DNA of 18,915 nucleotides from Deltaproteobacteria bacterium (GTDB taxonomy: Bacteria; Desulfobacterota; Desulfobulbia; Desulfobulbales; Desulfobulbaceae). The stretch covers positions 1 through 18,915 of the forward strand of contig JAJRVA010000253.1 of the NCBI GenBank assembly GCA_024277485.1, written 5' to 3'. Of the stretch, positions 7,421 to 14,834 are shown piece after piece (positions within the stretch are counted from its first letter, which is position 1; each line of letters opens with the position of its first letter). Under the pieces are notes generated by a model. That model did no database searches. It had not been told where the DNA came from and saw only the letters and a program-made list of their open reading frames with translations. The position numbers and the translations under genes are program-made.

Positions 7421-10357
7421 ATGGATAAAGCAAAAAAGCTGTATCGTCCATCGTTTTACTTTACAGTCAACTCCCTCTTTCTTCTCCTCATCCTCGGCGT
7501 CGGAGCTGTTCTCAGCCGGCATAATTACCAGGCAACCAAAAAGATTGTCCTGGCCCAGGTGCGACAGTCCTATGAACAGACCTCCAGGGAGGTTTCTGCC
7601 GATTTTGTCCGGACCTACCGGGCGGTTTTTCAGAATATCGGCCTGCTGTCATTCTCGCGGGTGTCCTTTGCCGCGACCCTTGAGGAGAGGTTGCGGTCCC
7701 TTGACATGTTCAGCACGGCCCTGCGCAATGAACCGCAGATGACAGCCCTGCAGGTCGGGTACAGTAATGGAGAGTATTTCATCGTCCGTTCGCTGCGGTC
7801 CGACCGGGTGAAAGAATTTTTTCAGGCGCCTGACCAGGCGGCATTCAGCGTTGATCACATTGCAGCAGACCCGGCTGATGGCAAGCGCTACCTTGTCAGG
7901 CTGTTTTTTGACGCCGGTCTCAAGGAGGTTTCCAGGAATACCCCGGCAATCACCGGGTATGATCCCCGCCTGAGGCCATGGTATCAGCAGGCGGTCTCCA
8001 CAACCCGGATACGTGCTACCCCGCCGTACCTCTTTTATTTTTCCAGGGAGATCGGCACAACGGTTTCATATAACCCTCCCGGAACCGCGGTGGTCCTGGG
8101 GGCGGATGTTACCTTGAAGCAGCTCTCGGACACCCTTGCGGAGAATGTTCTCACTCCCAATTCCGAGATTGTCCTGTTCGATTACCAGGGCATGGTCTGG
8201 GGGTATAAGGATTTCAGCAAAGTTATCGCGCGGCAGGATGACGAGCGGTTTGACAGGGCGGAACTCTCCGAGCTCGGCAGTGATGTCCTCGCGGATATCA
8301 GGAAAAAGATCAGGCTTGAGGACGGACCGCTGGAATTCAGCTTTCACGGGGAAGCGTGGCAGGGATACCTGCGTGAGCTGAACGTGAGCGGGCAGGAGGA
8401 GAGAACAGTATACCTGCTGATGATTTCTCCCCGCAGTGAGCTGCTGGCCGACGCGATCCTGATGGTGAAGCGCTCCCTGTGGGTAACACTTGCTCTTCTT
8501 CTCCTGTCGATCCCGGCGGCAACGCTGCTTGCGTCAAGGCTGTCCAGGGCACTGCACGCCCTGGCCGGGGAAGCTGAGATGATACGCCGTTTCGACTTCG
8601 CCAGGCCGGTTTCGGTCCGTTCCAGGATAAAGGAAGTGGATGAACTGTCCATCTCCATGGACATGATGAAATCCACCATCAACAGGTTTCTTTCCCTCAT
8701 CAGGTCCCTGGCTGACGAGCGGAATTTTGATGCCATGCTCGAGCAGATCACCAGGGAGACCATGAAGGTCAGCCGGGCCGGCGGTGTCTTGACATGCCTG
8801 GTTGACGAGGATGACAAGATCCTCAAGCCGGGTGTTCTTTTCGAGCAGACTGATGGCCTTGTGGATGTGAGCGGGCTTCCCGCCCTGTCCCTTGACTCTG
8901 CAAGTGAACTGGTCAGGGTGGTCCGGGAAAAGAAAATCTGTCATTTTCAGTTGAGCAGAGATCGTGAGGAAGAAATGGGCGCGCTTCTCAGCCTGTTTGC
9001 GGTTGATGCACTGCAGGTTACGGCGCTGCCCCTGCAGGACAGGCAGGAGGAGGTGATCGGTCTCCTGTGCCTGCTCAACAGGGCAGCCGGTGGAGAGGAG
9101 AAAGGCGGTGCCGGGAAAGAGCGCCTGGACTTTGTCCGTGCCTTTTCCGGGTTTGCCGCTGTATCATTGGAAAGCAGGCATCTCCTGGAGATGCAGAAAC
9201 GGCTCATGGATTCCTTCATGCACCTGCTGGCCGGCGCCATTGATGCCAAGTCGCCCTATACCGGGGGACACTGTCAACGGGTGCCTGTCATTACCAGGAT
9301 GCTTGCCGAGGCGGCCTGTGAAGATGAGGGGCTTTTCAGGGACTATCAGTTGGATGAAGAGGGGTGGGAGGCGGTACACCTTGCCGGATGGCTGCACGAC
9401 TGCGGCAAGGTGACGACCCCGGAATATGTTGTTGACAAGTCTACCAAGCTGGAAACGATTTATGATCGTATTCACGAGGTGCGCACCCGTTTTGAAGTCC
9501 TGAAACGGGATGCCGAGATCCGTTACTGGGAGCAGGTCGCCGACGGTGGAGACAAAGAGGCGCTGCGCTCCTCCCTGCAAAGAGAGTGGCAGGAGCTGGA
9601 CGATGATTTTGCCTTTGTCGCGCAGTGCAATCTCGGTGGGGAATTCATGGCCCCGGAGAGAATCGAGAGGCTTGAAAAGATAGCACGCCGCACCTGGCAG
9701 AGAACACTGGACGACCGGATAGGTATTTCCTGGGAAGAGGCTGCCCGAAAGGAAAGGGTGCCCAGACCTTCACTGCCGGTGGAAGAGTTTCTGCTTGCTG
9801 ACCGGCCTGAGCATCTCATTGAACGCACTGAAAACGAAAGAATGGCGGCTGACAACCCCTGGGGTTTCAGGATGGATGTTCCCGAGTACAGGTATAACCG
9901 CGGCGAACTGTACAACCTGCGGGTGGCCCGCGGCACCCTGACCGCCGAGGAACGTTTCAAGATAAACGACCACATTGTCCAGACCATCATCATGCTGGAA
10001 AAACTGCCCTATCCGAAGCATCTCAGGCAGACCCCGGAGATTGCCGGAGGCCACCACGAGACAATGGACGGGAAAGGGTATCCACGGCGGCTGACCGGAG
10101 ACAGGATGTCCCTGACCGCGCGCATGATGGCCATTGCCGATATCTATGAGGCCCTGACCGCTTCCGACCGGCCGTATAAAAAGGCCAAGAAACTGAGCGA
10201 CACCATTCATATCATGCACATGATGAAACAGGAGCATCATATTGATCCTGACCTGTTCGACCTTTTCCTGCGAAGCGGCGTGTATCTCAGGTATGCGGAA
10301 CAGTATCTTGATCCGGAGCAGCTCGATGAGGTTGAGATCGAGAACTATATACGCTGA
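7421..10357 (+). CDS. Membrane dCache-HAMP-GAF-HD-GYP signalling protein
   Basis: A 978-residue sensor probably degrading cyclic di-GMP (or cyclic GAMP). TM1 (about 12-32) and TM2 (about 350-372) flank a periplasmic dCache sensor. That sensor holds Y180, R185, W187 and Y188 in GYDPRLRPWY, then Y203 and D229, the pattern known from amino-acid-binding dCache domains. HAMP (about 373-425) and GAF (about 430-585) follow. The HD-GYP core has H617 (TGGHCQRV), H659-D660 (LHDCGK), H851, H878-H879 with GYP at 886-888 (HHETMDGKGYP), and D907 (ADIYEALT). All expected metal ligands are present except the glutamate four residues before the first histidine, which is tyrosine here, so a two-metal site is likely. 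About 160 extra residues separate H659-D660 from H851. The ATG at 7421 was chosen; a GTG at 7406 is possible. It ends where the 7-bp repeats begin. Confidence 0.93.
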   Translation: MDKAKKLYRPSFYFTVNSLFLLLILGVGAVLSRHNYQATKKIVLAQVRQSYEQTSREVSADFVRTYRAVFQNIGLLSFSRVSFAATLEERLRSLDMFSTALRNEPQMTALQVGYSNGEYFIVRSLRSDRVKEFFQAPDQAAFSVDHIAADPADGKRYLVRLFFDAGLKEVSRNTPAITGYDPRLRPWYQQAVSTTRIRATPPYLFYFSREIGTTVSYNPPGTAVVLGADVTLKQLSDTLAENVLTPNSEIVLFDYQGMVWGYKDFSKVIARQDDERFDRAELSELGSDVLADIRKKIRLEDGPLEFSFHGEAWQGYLRELNVSGQEERTVYLLMISPRSELLADAILMVKRSLWVTLALLLLSIPAATLLASRLSRALHALAGEAEMIRRFDFARPVSVRSRIKEVDELSISMDMMKSTINRFLSLIRSLADERNFDAMLEQITRETMKVSRAGGVLTCLVDEDDKILKPGVLFEQTDGLVDVSGLPALSLDSASELVRVVREKKICHFQLSRDREEEMGALLSLFAVDALQVTALPLQDRQEEVIGLLCLLNRAAGGEEKGGAGKERLDFVRAFSGFAAVSLESRHLLEMQKRLMDSFMHLLAGAIDAKSPYTGGHCQRVPVITRMLAEAACEDEGLFRDYQLDEEGWEAVHLAGWLHDCGKVTTPEYVVDKSTKLETIYDRIHEVRTRFEVLKRDAEIRYWEQVADGGDKEALRSSLQREWQELDDDFAFVAQCNLGGEFMAPERIERLEKIARRTWQRTLDDRIGISWEEAARKERVPRPSLPVEEFLLADRPEHLIERTENERMAADNPWGFRMDVPEYRYNRGELYNLRVARGTLTAEERFKINDHIVQTIIMLEKLPYPKHLRQTPEIAGGHHETMDGKGYPRRLTGDRMSLTARMMAIADIYEALTASDRPYKKAKKLSDTIHIMHMMKQEHHIDPDLFDLFLRSGVYLRYAEQYLDPEQLDEVEIENYIR

Positions 10358-10427
10358 ACCTCCAACCTCCACCCTCCACCTTCCACCTTCAACCCTCAAC
10401 CCTCAACCTTCCACCTTCCACCTACAA
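10358..10427. repeat. Ten-unit 7-bp tandem repeat between convergent genes
   Basis: Ten consecutive heptamers with consensus (A/C)C(C/T)T(C/T)(C/A)A, from ACCTCCA through CCTTCCA and CCCTCAA to CCTACAA. The tract starts directly after the TGA of the HD-GYP gene and overlaps the TAG of the minus-strand regulator gene at 10422-10424. The plus strand of the tract contains no G. It may be a variable-number repeat or part of a shared transcription end; no terminator hairpin is visible. Confidence 0.9.
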
Positions 10428-11387
10428 CACAGGCACATAGGTCATTTTCTCCCTGTCCCAGTAATAGCCGCTGCCGGCCCAGATGCTGTCGATCAGGTCA
10501 ATATTGATCTCCAGTTCCGGGATTTCACTGAAGCGGTCATAGACGGCCAGGATCTCCTCGTCATCAATCCTGTTGTCCCGGTTGGTATCGGCCCAGTGGT
10601 AGACGTCAATCAACACGGTGTCGGCCCCGGATATGTTGCCCCGGTTCCCGTTTCCCTGCTTCAGGGTGACATAGCCGTCAAAAGACAGTTTTTCATGCAA
10701 ACCGGCGGTATCCGGAACCCGGACCATATAGGTGAAGACGGTCTGCTCGGCCGCGGTTTTGGCGATCCACTTGAGGGTGTTTTTCCCGGCATCCACCGCG
10801 GTAAAGGCAGGGATGCCGTTGGAAGCAGCACATCCGGGCGGTATAACCTCCTTGAGTATCAGGGCGACAGGAGATGTTTGTGACGAGGTAACCCGGACAA
10901 GAACAGGAAAGCTCTGGCCCGGGGGAATATGCGGGGGAAGGATTCTCTCTGCCGTGATAACAGGAAACACGGGTTTTTGCTGCAGCCAGCCCCAGGCAAG
11001 AAAAACCAGCAGCAGAGTGATGCCTGCGATGACAGGCCATCCCGCCCTGAAAGAGCTGGTCCCGGCAGCGGTCCGGTGTCCTTTTTTTGCCGGGGCCGCA
11101 TTTTCCGGTCTGTCTTTCTCGGGGCCTGTTGACCCGTTCTCGAGAATATCCTCAATCTCAACCTGCAGTGCCAGGGCCAGTTTTTTTGCGTTTTCAAGCT
11201 TGATGGAAGGATAACGCCTGTTTTCCCAGCGGGAAATAGTATCCGTGGTCACCCCCACCACAGTTGACAGGTAGAGCTGGGTCAGTCCCTTCTCTTCCCG
11301 GAGCTTCCGGATCTGTGTTCCGTCAATTGCGGCCATGGGAATGGTGCCGGAAGAGCTTGTTTCAGTATTTTTTTTCTGCTGCGTCAT
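10422..11387 (-). CDS. Membrane-anchored XRE-type HTH regulator with outer EF-hand
   Basis: A 321-residue protein with an XRE/Cro-type helix-turn-helix at about 24-83 (RKLREEKGLTQLYLSTVVGV, then TDTISRWENRR). A charged linker and one transmembrane segment (about 116-135, AGWPVIAGITLLLVFLAW) follow. The outer part has a beta-rich segment (about 155-245) resembling DUF11/CARDB-like repeats, then a complete EF-hand loop DTNRDNRIDDEE (267-278). Position 1 is D, 3 N, 5 D, 9 D and 12 E. The tail is GSGYYWDREKMTYVPVL. The order HTH, membrane, periplasmic domain recalls RodZ and other one-component membrane regulators, but RodZ has no EF-hand. It is divergent from the cytochrome gene. The ATG at 11387 is preferred on promoter position; a downstream ATG (complement of 11334-11336) would also keep the HTH. 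DNA target and ligand are unknown. Confidence 0.85.
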   Translation of the reverse strand: MTQQKKNTETSSSGTIPMAAIDGTQIRKLREEKGLTQLYLSTVVGVTTDTISRWENRRYPSIKLENAKKLALALQVEIEDILENGSTGPEKDRPENAAPAKKGHRTAAGTSSFRAGWPVIAGITLLLVFLAWGWLQQKPVFPVITAERILPPHIPPGQSFPVLVRVTSSQTSPVALILKEVIPPGCAASNGIPAFTAVDAGKNTLKWIAKTAAEQTVFTYMVRVPDTAGLHEKLSFDGYVTLKQGNGNRGNISGADTVLIDVYHWADTNRDNRIDDEEILAVYDRFSEIPELEINIDLIDSIWAGSGYYWDREKMTYVPVL

Positions 11388-11420
11388 GGTGAAGAGGGGC
11401 AATTTTATTTTTCAACACTG

Positions 11421-11449
11421 TGTATACCCATTTCCGTCCTTCTCATCAA
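11421..11449 (-). promoter_or_regulatory. Sigma70-like promoter for the HTH regulator gene
   Basis: On the minus strand TTGATG (complement of 11444-11449) is followed after exactly 17 bp by TATACA (complement of 11421-11426). The ATG at 11387 would have a leader of about 25-30 bases. Four of six bases match consensus in each box. One copy of the 12-bp repeat lies 29 bp upstream of the -35 box. Confidence 0.5.
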
Positions 11450-11478
11450 ATATGAAAAGCCCGAAACGTTTTTTTCTG

Positions 11479-11490
11479 TGTTTTTCAGGG
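11479..11490 (+). repeat. 12-bp direct repeat, copy 1 (TGTTTTTCAGGG)
   Basis: An exact 12-base match to 11576-11587. It lies in the spacer between the divergent regulator and cytochrome genes, upstream of the predicted regulator promoter. It may be an operator; chance is less likely because a further inverted copy sits nearby. Confidence 0.7.
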
Positions 11491-11548
11491 CGGAACCCGG
11501 GCTGGAAGAGCAGGATTCATGCCTCTGAATCCCCCTGTATTTCAGCAT

Positions 11549-11574
11549 GTCGGGTAGACGTCGGGTGATGTCGT
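11549..11574 (+). repeat. Helix-phased GTCGGGT direct repeats
   Basis: GTCGGGT occurs at 11549-11555 and 11560-11566 (11-bp period). A partial third unit, GTCGT, lies at 11570-11574 (10-bp period). The spacing of about one helical turn would place the units on the same DNA face. It sits upstream of the cytochrome gene, next to the inverted repeat. Confidence 0.5.
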
Positions 11575-11637
11575 CTGTTTTTCAGGGTGTTTTTTATGTA
11601 CTGTATGGACAAAGAAAAGGTTTCACCTGAAAAACAG
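11575..11637. promoter_or_regulatory. Inverted repeat in the leader of the cytochrome gene
   Basis: Left arm CTGTTTTTCAG (11575-11585) and right arm CTGAAAAACAG (11627-11637) are exact reverse complements across 11 bp, with 41 bases between them. One further G-C pair follows, then a bulge and two more pairs. The right arm ends eight bases before the GGAGG of the cytochrome gene. It could be a protein-binding operator, with copy 2 of the 12-bp repeat forming the left arm, or an RNA hairpin affecting translation. Confidence 0.6.
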
Positions 11638-11654
11638 AAAACATGGAGGAAAAA

Positions 11655-12080
11655 ATGCAGAAAAAAATGAGAATTCTGTACGCTGGTATTGTCTTGGCCA
11701 TGGTCGCAGGAGCAGCAGTCGTTGCCGCTGATGAACCTCTGCGGGCGCCGGAAAAACAGATCACCATCAAGGGGAAAAAACCGGCCCGTTTTCCCCATGC
11801 ACCCCATCTGAACCTGGGCATGGAATGCGGTGTATGCCATCATGACGGTGACCACAATCCACTGAACGCTGACGCGATAGCCTTATTGGGAGATGCGGCA
11901 AAACTGCGCTGCGTTTCCTGCCACAACAGTGGCCATGCCGACAAGAAGCTGCGCAAGGCCAAGGATGTCTTTCATGCCCGCTGCAAAACGTGTCACAAGA
12001 CCGGATATGAGGGAAAAAAAGGCCCGACAAAGTGCAACGGTTGCCACCTGAAGAAGAAAAAGGCTGTTGAGGGGTGTTGA
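11655..12080 (+). CDS. Secreted tetraheme class III cytochrome c (c3-like)
   Basis: A 141-residue periplasmic electron carrier. A signal peptide (about 1-25, MRILYAGIVLAMVAGAAVVA) precedes a mature part with four CXXCH heme sites: CGVCH (58-62), CVSCH (86-90), CKTCH (110-114) and CNGCH (127-131). Candidate sixth ligands are H48 and H51 in FPHAPHL, H63, H67, H94 and H107. The pattern F-x-H-x-x-H followed by CxxCHH is that of cytochrome c3. In c3 some sites are usually CX4CH; here all four are CXXCH, and the chain ends in an unpaired cysteine. GGAGG at 11645-11649 supports the ATG at 11655 over the ATG at 11643. Known c3 partners are periplasmic hydrogenases and formate dehydrogenases and membrane redox complexes, but none is nearby. 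It is divergent from the membrane HTH regulator and may be its target. Confidence 0.93.
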   Translation: MQKKMRILYAGIVLAMVAGAAVVAADEPLRAPEKQITIKGKKPARFPHAPHLNLGMECGVCHHDGDHNPLNADAIALLGDAAKLRCVSCHNSGHADKKLRKAKDVFHARCKTCHKTGYEGKKGPTKCNGCHLKKKKAVEGC

Positions 12081-12111
12081 AAACGCTTCGCTGTGAACCC
12101 TGTTCCGGGGC

Positions 12112-12133
12112 CGGGATGACCGGTCCCGTTATT
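12112..12133. terminator. Possible weak terminator hairpin between convergent genes
   Basis: CGGGA (12112-12116) and TCCCG (12124-12128) can form a five-pair stem with a seven-base loop, followed on the plus strand by TTATT. It lies between the cytochrome stop and the stop of the AsmA-like gene. The stem is short and the T-run broken, so confidence is low. Confidence 0.25.
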
Positions 12134-12146
12134 GCCGCCCGGGTCT

Positions 12147-14717
12147 TTACTTTTTCCCGTTGGCCCTTTTCAACATCCGGAATGGCCATTCAAGGGTCCG
12201 CTTGATAACATTGAAGGGCGTCATGGTGATATCCCGTGCCAGAAAGGTTTTGATGGAGGGGGCATCCAGGGAACCCTTGATTTTCAGGGAGGTGCTGAGT
12301 GTCCCGTCTTCTCCCAGGATGGCGTATCCCGCCAGGGGGACCTTGTTGATCAGGTAACTGTAATCCTTCATGGTGATCAGTTCCAGGTCCACGTCCAGGG
12401 TACGGTCGGCAAAGTTTACCCATCCCTGTGCCTCACAGTTGACGGTGGAGCCATCCGCCCGGAGCCGGCGGATGGTCAGAAGCTTCCCGTTTACTTCAAA
12501 AGAGGCAAGACCTTCTTTTACCCGGTAGCCGCCTTCATCAAATCCGGGGGAAGACAGGGTGGCCAGGGCCGGAATCGAGTTCAGGAAGGCAATGACGTTG
12601 TTCATCACCAGGTAATCTTTCATCAGGACGTTGTTGAATTCCAGGTACCCTGTATAGTTGTCTGCAGTTCCCTCAAGGGTGAAGTCAATCGTTCCGCCGG
12701 AAAAGTCGGCAAAATGAATAAATGGTTCCGCGATCTTCCCGTCCAGGTCCGTGCCGGTGATATGTATCTTTCCGCCTGTATTTTCGAAAAGAAGATGCCC
12801 TTTTTCAAGTTGTGTGCCCAGGGAGATCTCAGGTTCGCCGGCCATGAATCTGAATTTTCGGCCTGGAATCAGGAATCCTTTGACCAGCAGGTTGATTGCC
12901 GGTCCGGTTATTTCCATGGGAACGGGTATTGACCGGGGATCGTCCATCTTCTTGAAGGGTCCGGTGTCGACCGTAACCAGGTAGTCATGCAGGCTGACCG
13001 TCAGCCTGTCGGTGAGAGAGGCGATAATTCTTTTCTCGTTAACGGAGATATCGGTTCTGCCCGGACTCCTGACCCCTTCAAACGTGAACCGGGTTACGGG
13101 CGTTCCCTGCAGGGAAAGAACAGTGTTGGGAATAGCAATGCTGCCGGAGAAGTTGATCGTGTCCATATCCTGCATGGAGAGCAAGGCGTTTCCCTCGGAA
13201 AATTTTATTTTCCGTAACAGCGGGACCAGAGGGGAGATCGCCGCAAGGCTCTTGATGTCAACTGTTGTGGCGCCGTCTTCAAACGTGATGGTGGTGTCCT
13301 GTTCGCTGAGCCTGACCTGGACCCTGCTGCCGGCAAAATTGATGTGCAGGGGGACCTGTATACCGGCTGCCTGCAGCAGCGCCATATCGCCGGCCTCCAG
13401 GTTCAGGTACATGACATCACCCTGCAGTTCGGCATGGTGTTCTGCGGTATCCATGCTGCCCGACAGGTGAACACGGAGAATATCCTGGTATGACAGTTCC
13501 GTCTCCTGCAGTGTGACCAGGTTGTTCTGCAGTTGAACGGTTATCCCTCTGGTCTGAACGGGAATCTCACCCCATTGCCATGCTCCCGGTCCCGCGGTAA
13601 ATAAACCTTTTGTTTCAAGGGTAAACCGGGGCAGAGCAAATGCCAGGCGCAGGTCGGCTCGTGTTGTTCCTGTTTCCTGCCGGGCGGGAAAGGTGACATC
13701 ATATTTGGCGAGAAGTTCGACAACTTCCTTCTGCAGCCGGGTTTCGGTCTTGATAGTGATGACGAGCTGTGAGTCGTCTCCGGTCAGGTGATCGATATAA
13801 ACCTTGCTGCCGTTCAGGTTTATACCCCTGTATGTCGGTTTTTCAAGCTCAAACGAGAGACGGTCCGCCTGGTAGGAGATGTGGATTTTTTCGGATTTTA
13901 CCGGTGGCAGGTCGGGGTGAAAGCGGATGTCTGCCGCTGTGGCGACCGCGGTCCCGCTGACATTGTCCGGGCCGATACTGGTCAGGTCCTTGAGGGGAGA
14001 CTGTATCCTGAGCTGCGTAACCTGGTAACTGCCGGCGGAAATATTTTCAGAAAGCCAGTCAAGCAGATCCTGGTCCAGGTTGAATCGGGCCAGGATTCCA
14101 ACAAGGTCGGTGAAGGCAACGGTACTGACGCGGGCATCGACCTGGCCGTCTTTTTCCGTAACACTGAGAGCGCCTGTTCCCTGGGGAGCGGAGAAAGTGC
14201 CGGTAAAGTGAAACGTGTCCCTGGAGCGGGTATAGGAGGCCTTGCCGGACAGGGTTACATCATAGGGGGGAACGACCAGTCTGATCAGGTCGGCTCGAAA
14301 GGCGTCCTTTTCATAGGTGATGGTTGCGTCCATGGTGAACATGTCGCCGCGAACCTGAAACCTGCCGTTCCTGTAGATGATGCCGACGATCTGGTCTTTC
14401 ACGCTCAGGCGGTCTATGTCGACTTCCCGGATCAGGTGCCCCCACTTCCTGATACGGGGGACCAGTCTCTCCAGGCTGATATCACGGCCGGATGATTTTC
14501 TCTCCGGAATGCTGAGCTGACCCAGTCGAAGGATTAATCCATTGTCCAGGCGTAATGAAAGCCGGGTCATCTCGACAGAGGCCAGGGAGAGGTGGTCAAG
14601 CTCGATCCCTTTTTTCAGGGACCACCAGGCAAATGCGCCTGTTAGCAGAAGGAGACACAGGAGGGTGAGAAAAAGATACGCTCCGCGTCGGAGCCATGTG
14701 CTGCCAGGTGTTTTCAT
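12147..14717 (-). CDS. AsmA/YhdP-like envelope protein with AsmA C-terminal domain
   Basis: An 856-residue protein with an N-terminal membrane anchor (about 11-32, RGAYLFLTLLCLLLLTGAFA). A long periplasmic region rich in repeated beta-strands follows. The C-terminal section (about 660-840) has the AsmA C-terminal signature region: VMNNVIAFLNSIPALATLSS, GYRVKEGLASFEVNGKLLTI, AQGWVNFADRTLDVDLELIT, and an ending GSLDAPSIKTFLARDITMTP. Members such as YhdP, TamB and AsmA span the periplasm and support phospholipid transport to the outer membrane. Here the YdbH-like gene is about 5.4 kb away on the other strand, giving two bridge-type proteins in one region. The start is the ATG at complement 14715-14717, without a clear ribosome site. 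The tRNA-Arg gene lies just upstream on the same strand. YhdP is the nearest E. coli relative by domain content, but orthology is not shown. Confidence 0.87.
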   Translation of the reverse strand: MKTPGSTWLRRGAYLFLTLLCLLLLTGAFAWWSLKKGIELDHLSLASVEMTRLSLRLDNGLILRLGQLSIPERKSSGRDISLERLVPRIRKWGHLIREVDIDRLSVKDQIVGIIYRNGRFQVRGDMFTMDATITYEKDAFRADLIRLVVPPYDVTLSGKASYTRSRDTFHFTGTFSAPQGTGALSVTEKDGQVDARVSTVAFTDLVGILARFNLDQDLLDWLSENISAGSYQVTQLRIQSPLKDLTSIGPDNVSGTAVATAADIRFHPDLPPVKSEKIHISYQADRLSFELEKPTYRGINLNGSKVYIDHLTGDDSQLVITIKTETRLQKEVVELLAKYDVTFPARQETGTTRADLRLAFALPRFTLETKGLFTAGPGAWQWGEIPVQTRGITVQLQNNLVTLQETELSYQDILRVHLSGSMDTAEHHAELQGDVMYLNLEAGDMALLQAAGIQVPLHINFAGSRVQVRLSEQDTTITFEDGATTVDIKSLAAISPLVPLLRKIKFSEGNALLSMQDMDTINFSGSIAIPNTVLSLQGTPVTRFTFEGVRSPGRTDISVNEKRIIASLTDRLTVSLHDYLVTVDTGPFKKMDDPRSIPVPMEITGPAINLLVKGFLIPGRKFRFMAGEPEISLGTQLEKGHLLFENTGGKIHITGTDLDGKIAEPFIHFADFSGGTIDFTLEGTADNYTGYLEFNNVLMKDYLVMNNVIAFLNSIPALATLSSPGFDEGGYRVKEGLASFEVNGKLLTIRRLRADGSTVNCEAQGWVNFADRTLDVDLELITMKDYSYLINKVPLAGYAILGEDGTLSTSLKIKGSLDAPSIKTFLARDITMTPFNVIKRTLEWPFRMLKRANGKK

Positions 14718-14834
14718 TGTTGTAGTATATAAAACTGTCTTTGCGGTTCAGTATAGTGTTTATCACGGTGAAGGGAAAGGAAGGATTCCTCCTTCTTGGC
14801 GGAGAAAAGGGGAAATTGTTTCGCAGGGAAAGGG

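Noticed and set aside
10358..10427. CRISPR array
   Set aside because: The units are only 7 bp, contiguous and without spacers, and there are no cas genes.
12132..12932. A plus-strand frame of 266 codons opposite the AsmA-like gene
   Set aside because: The opposite strand encodes a convincing AsmA C-terminal domain, while this frame shows no motif, signal peptide or start context.
13788..14495. A plus-strand frame of 235 codons opposite the AsmA-like gene
   Set aside because: Same reason: antisense to a long coding gene with no supporting feature of its own.
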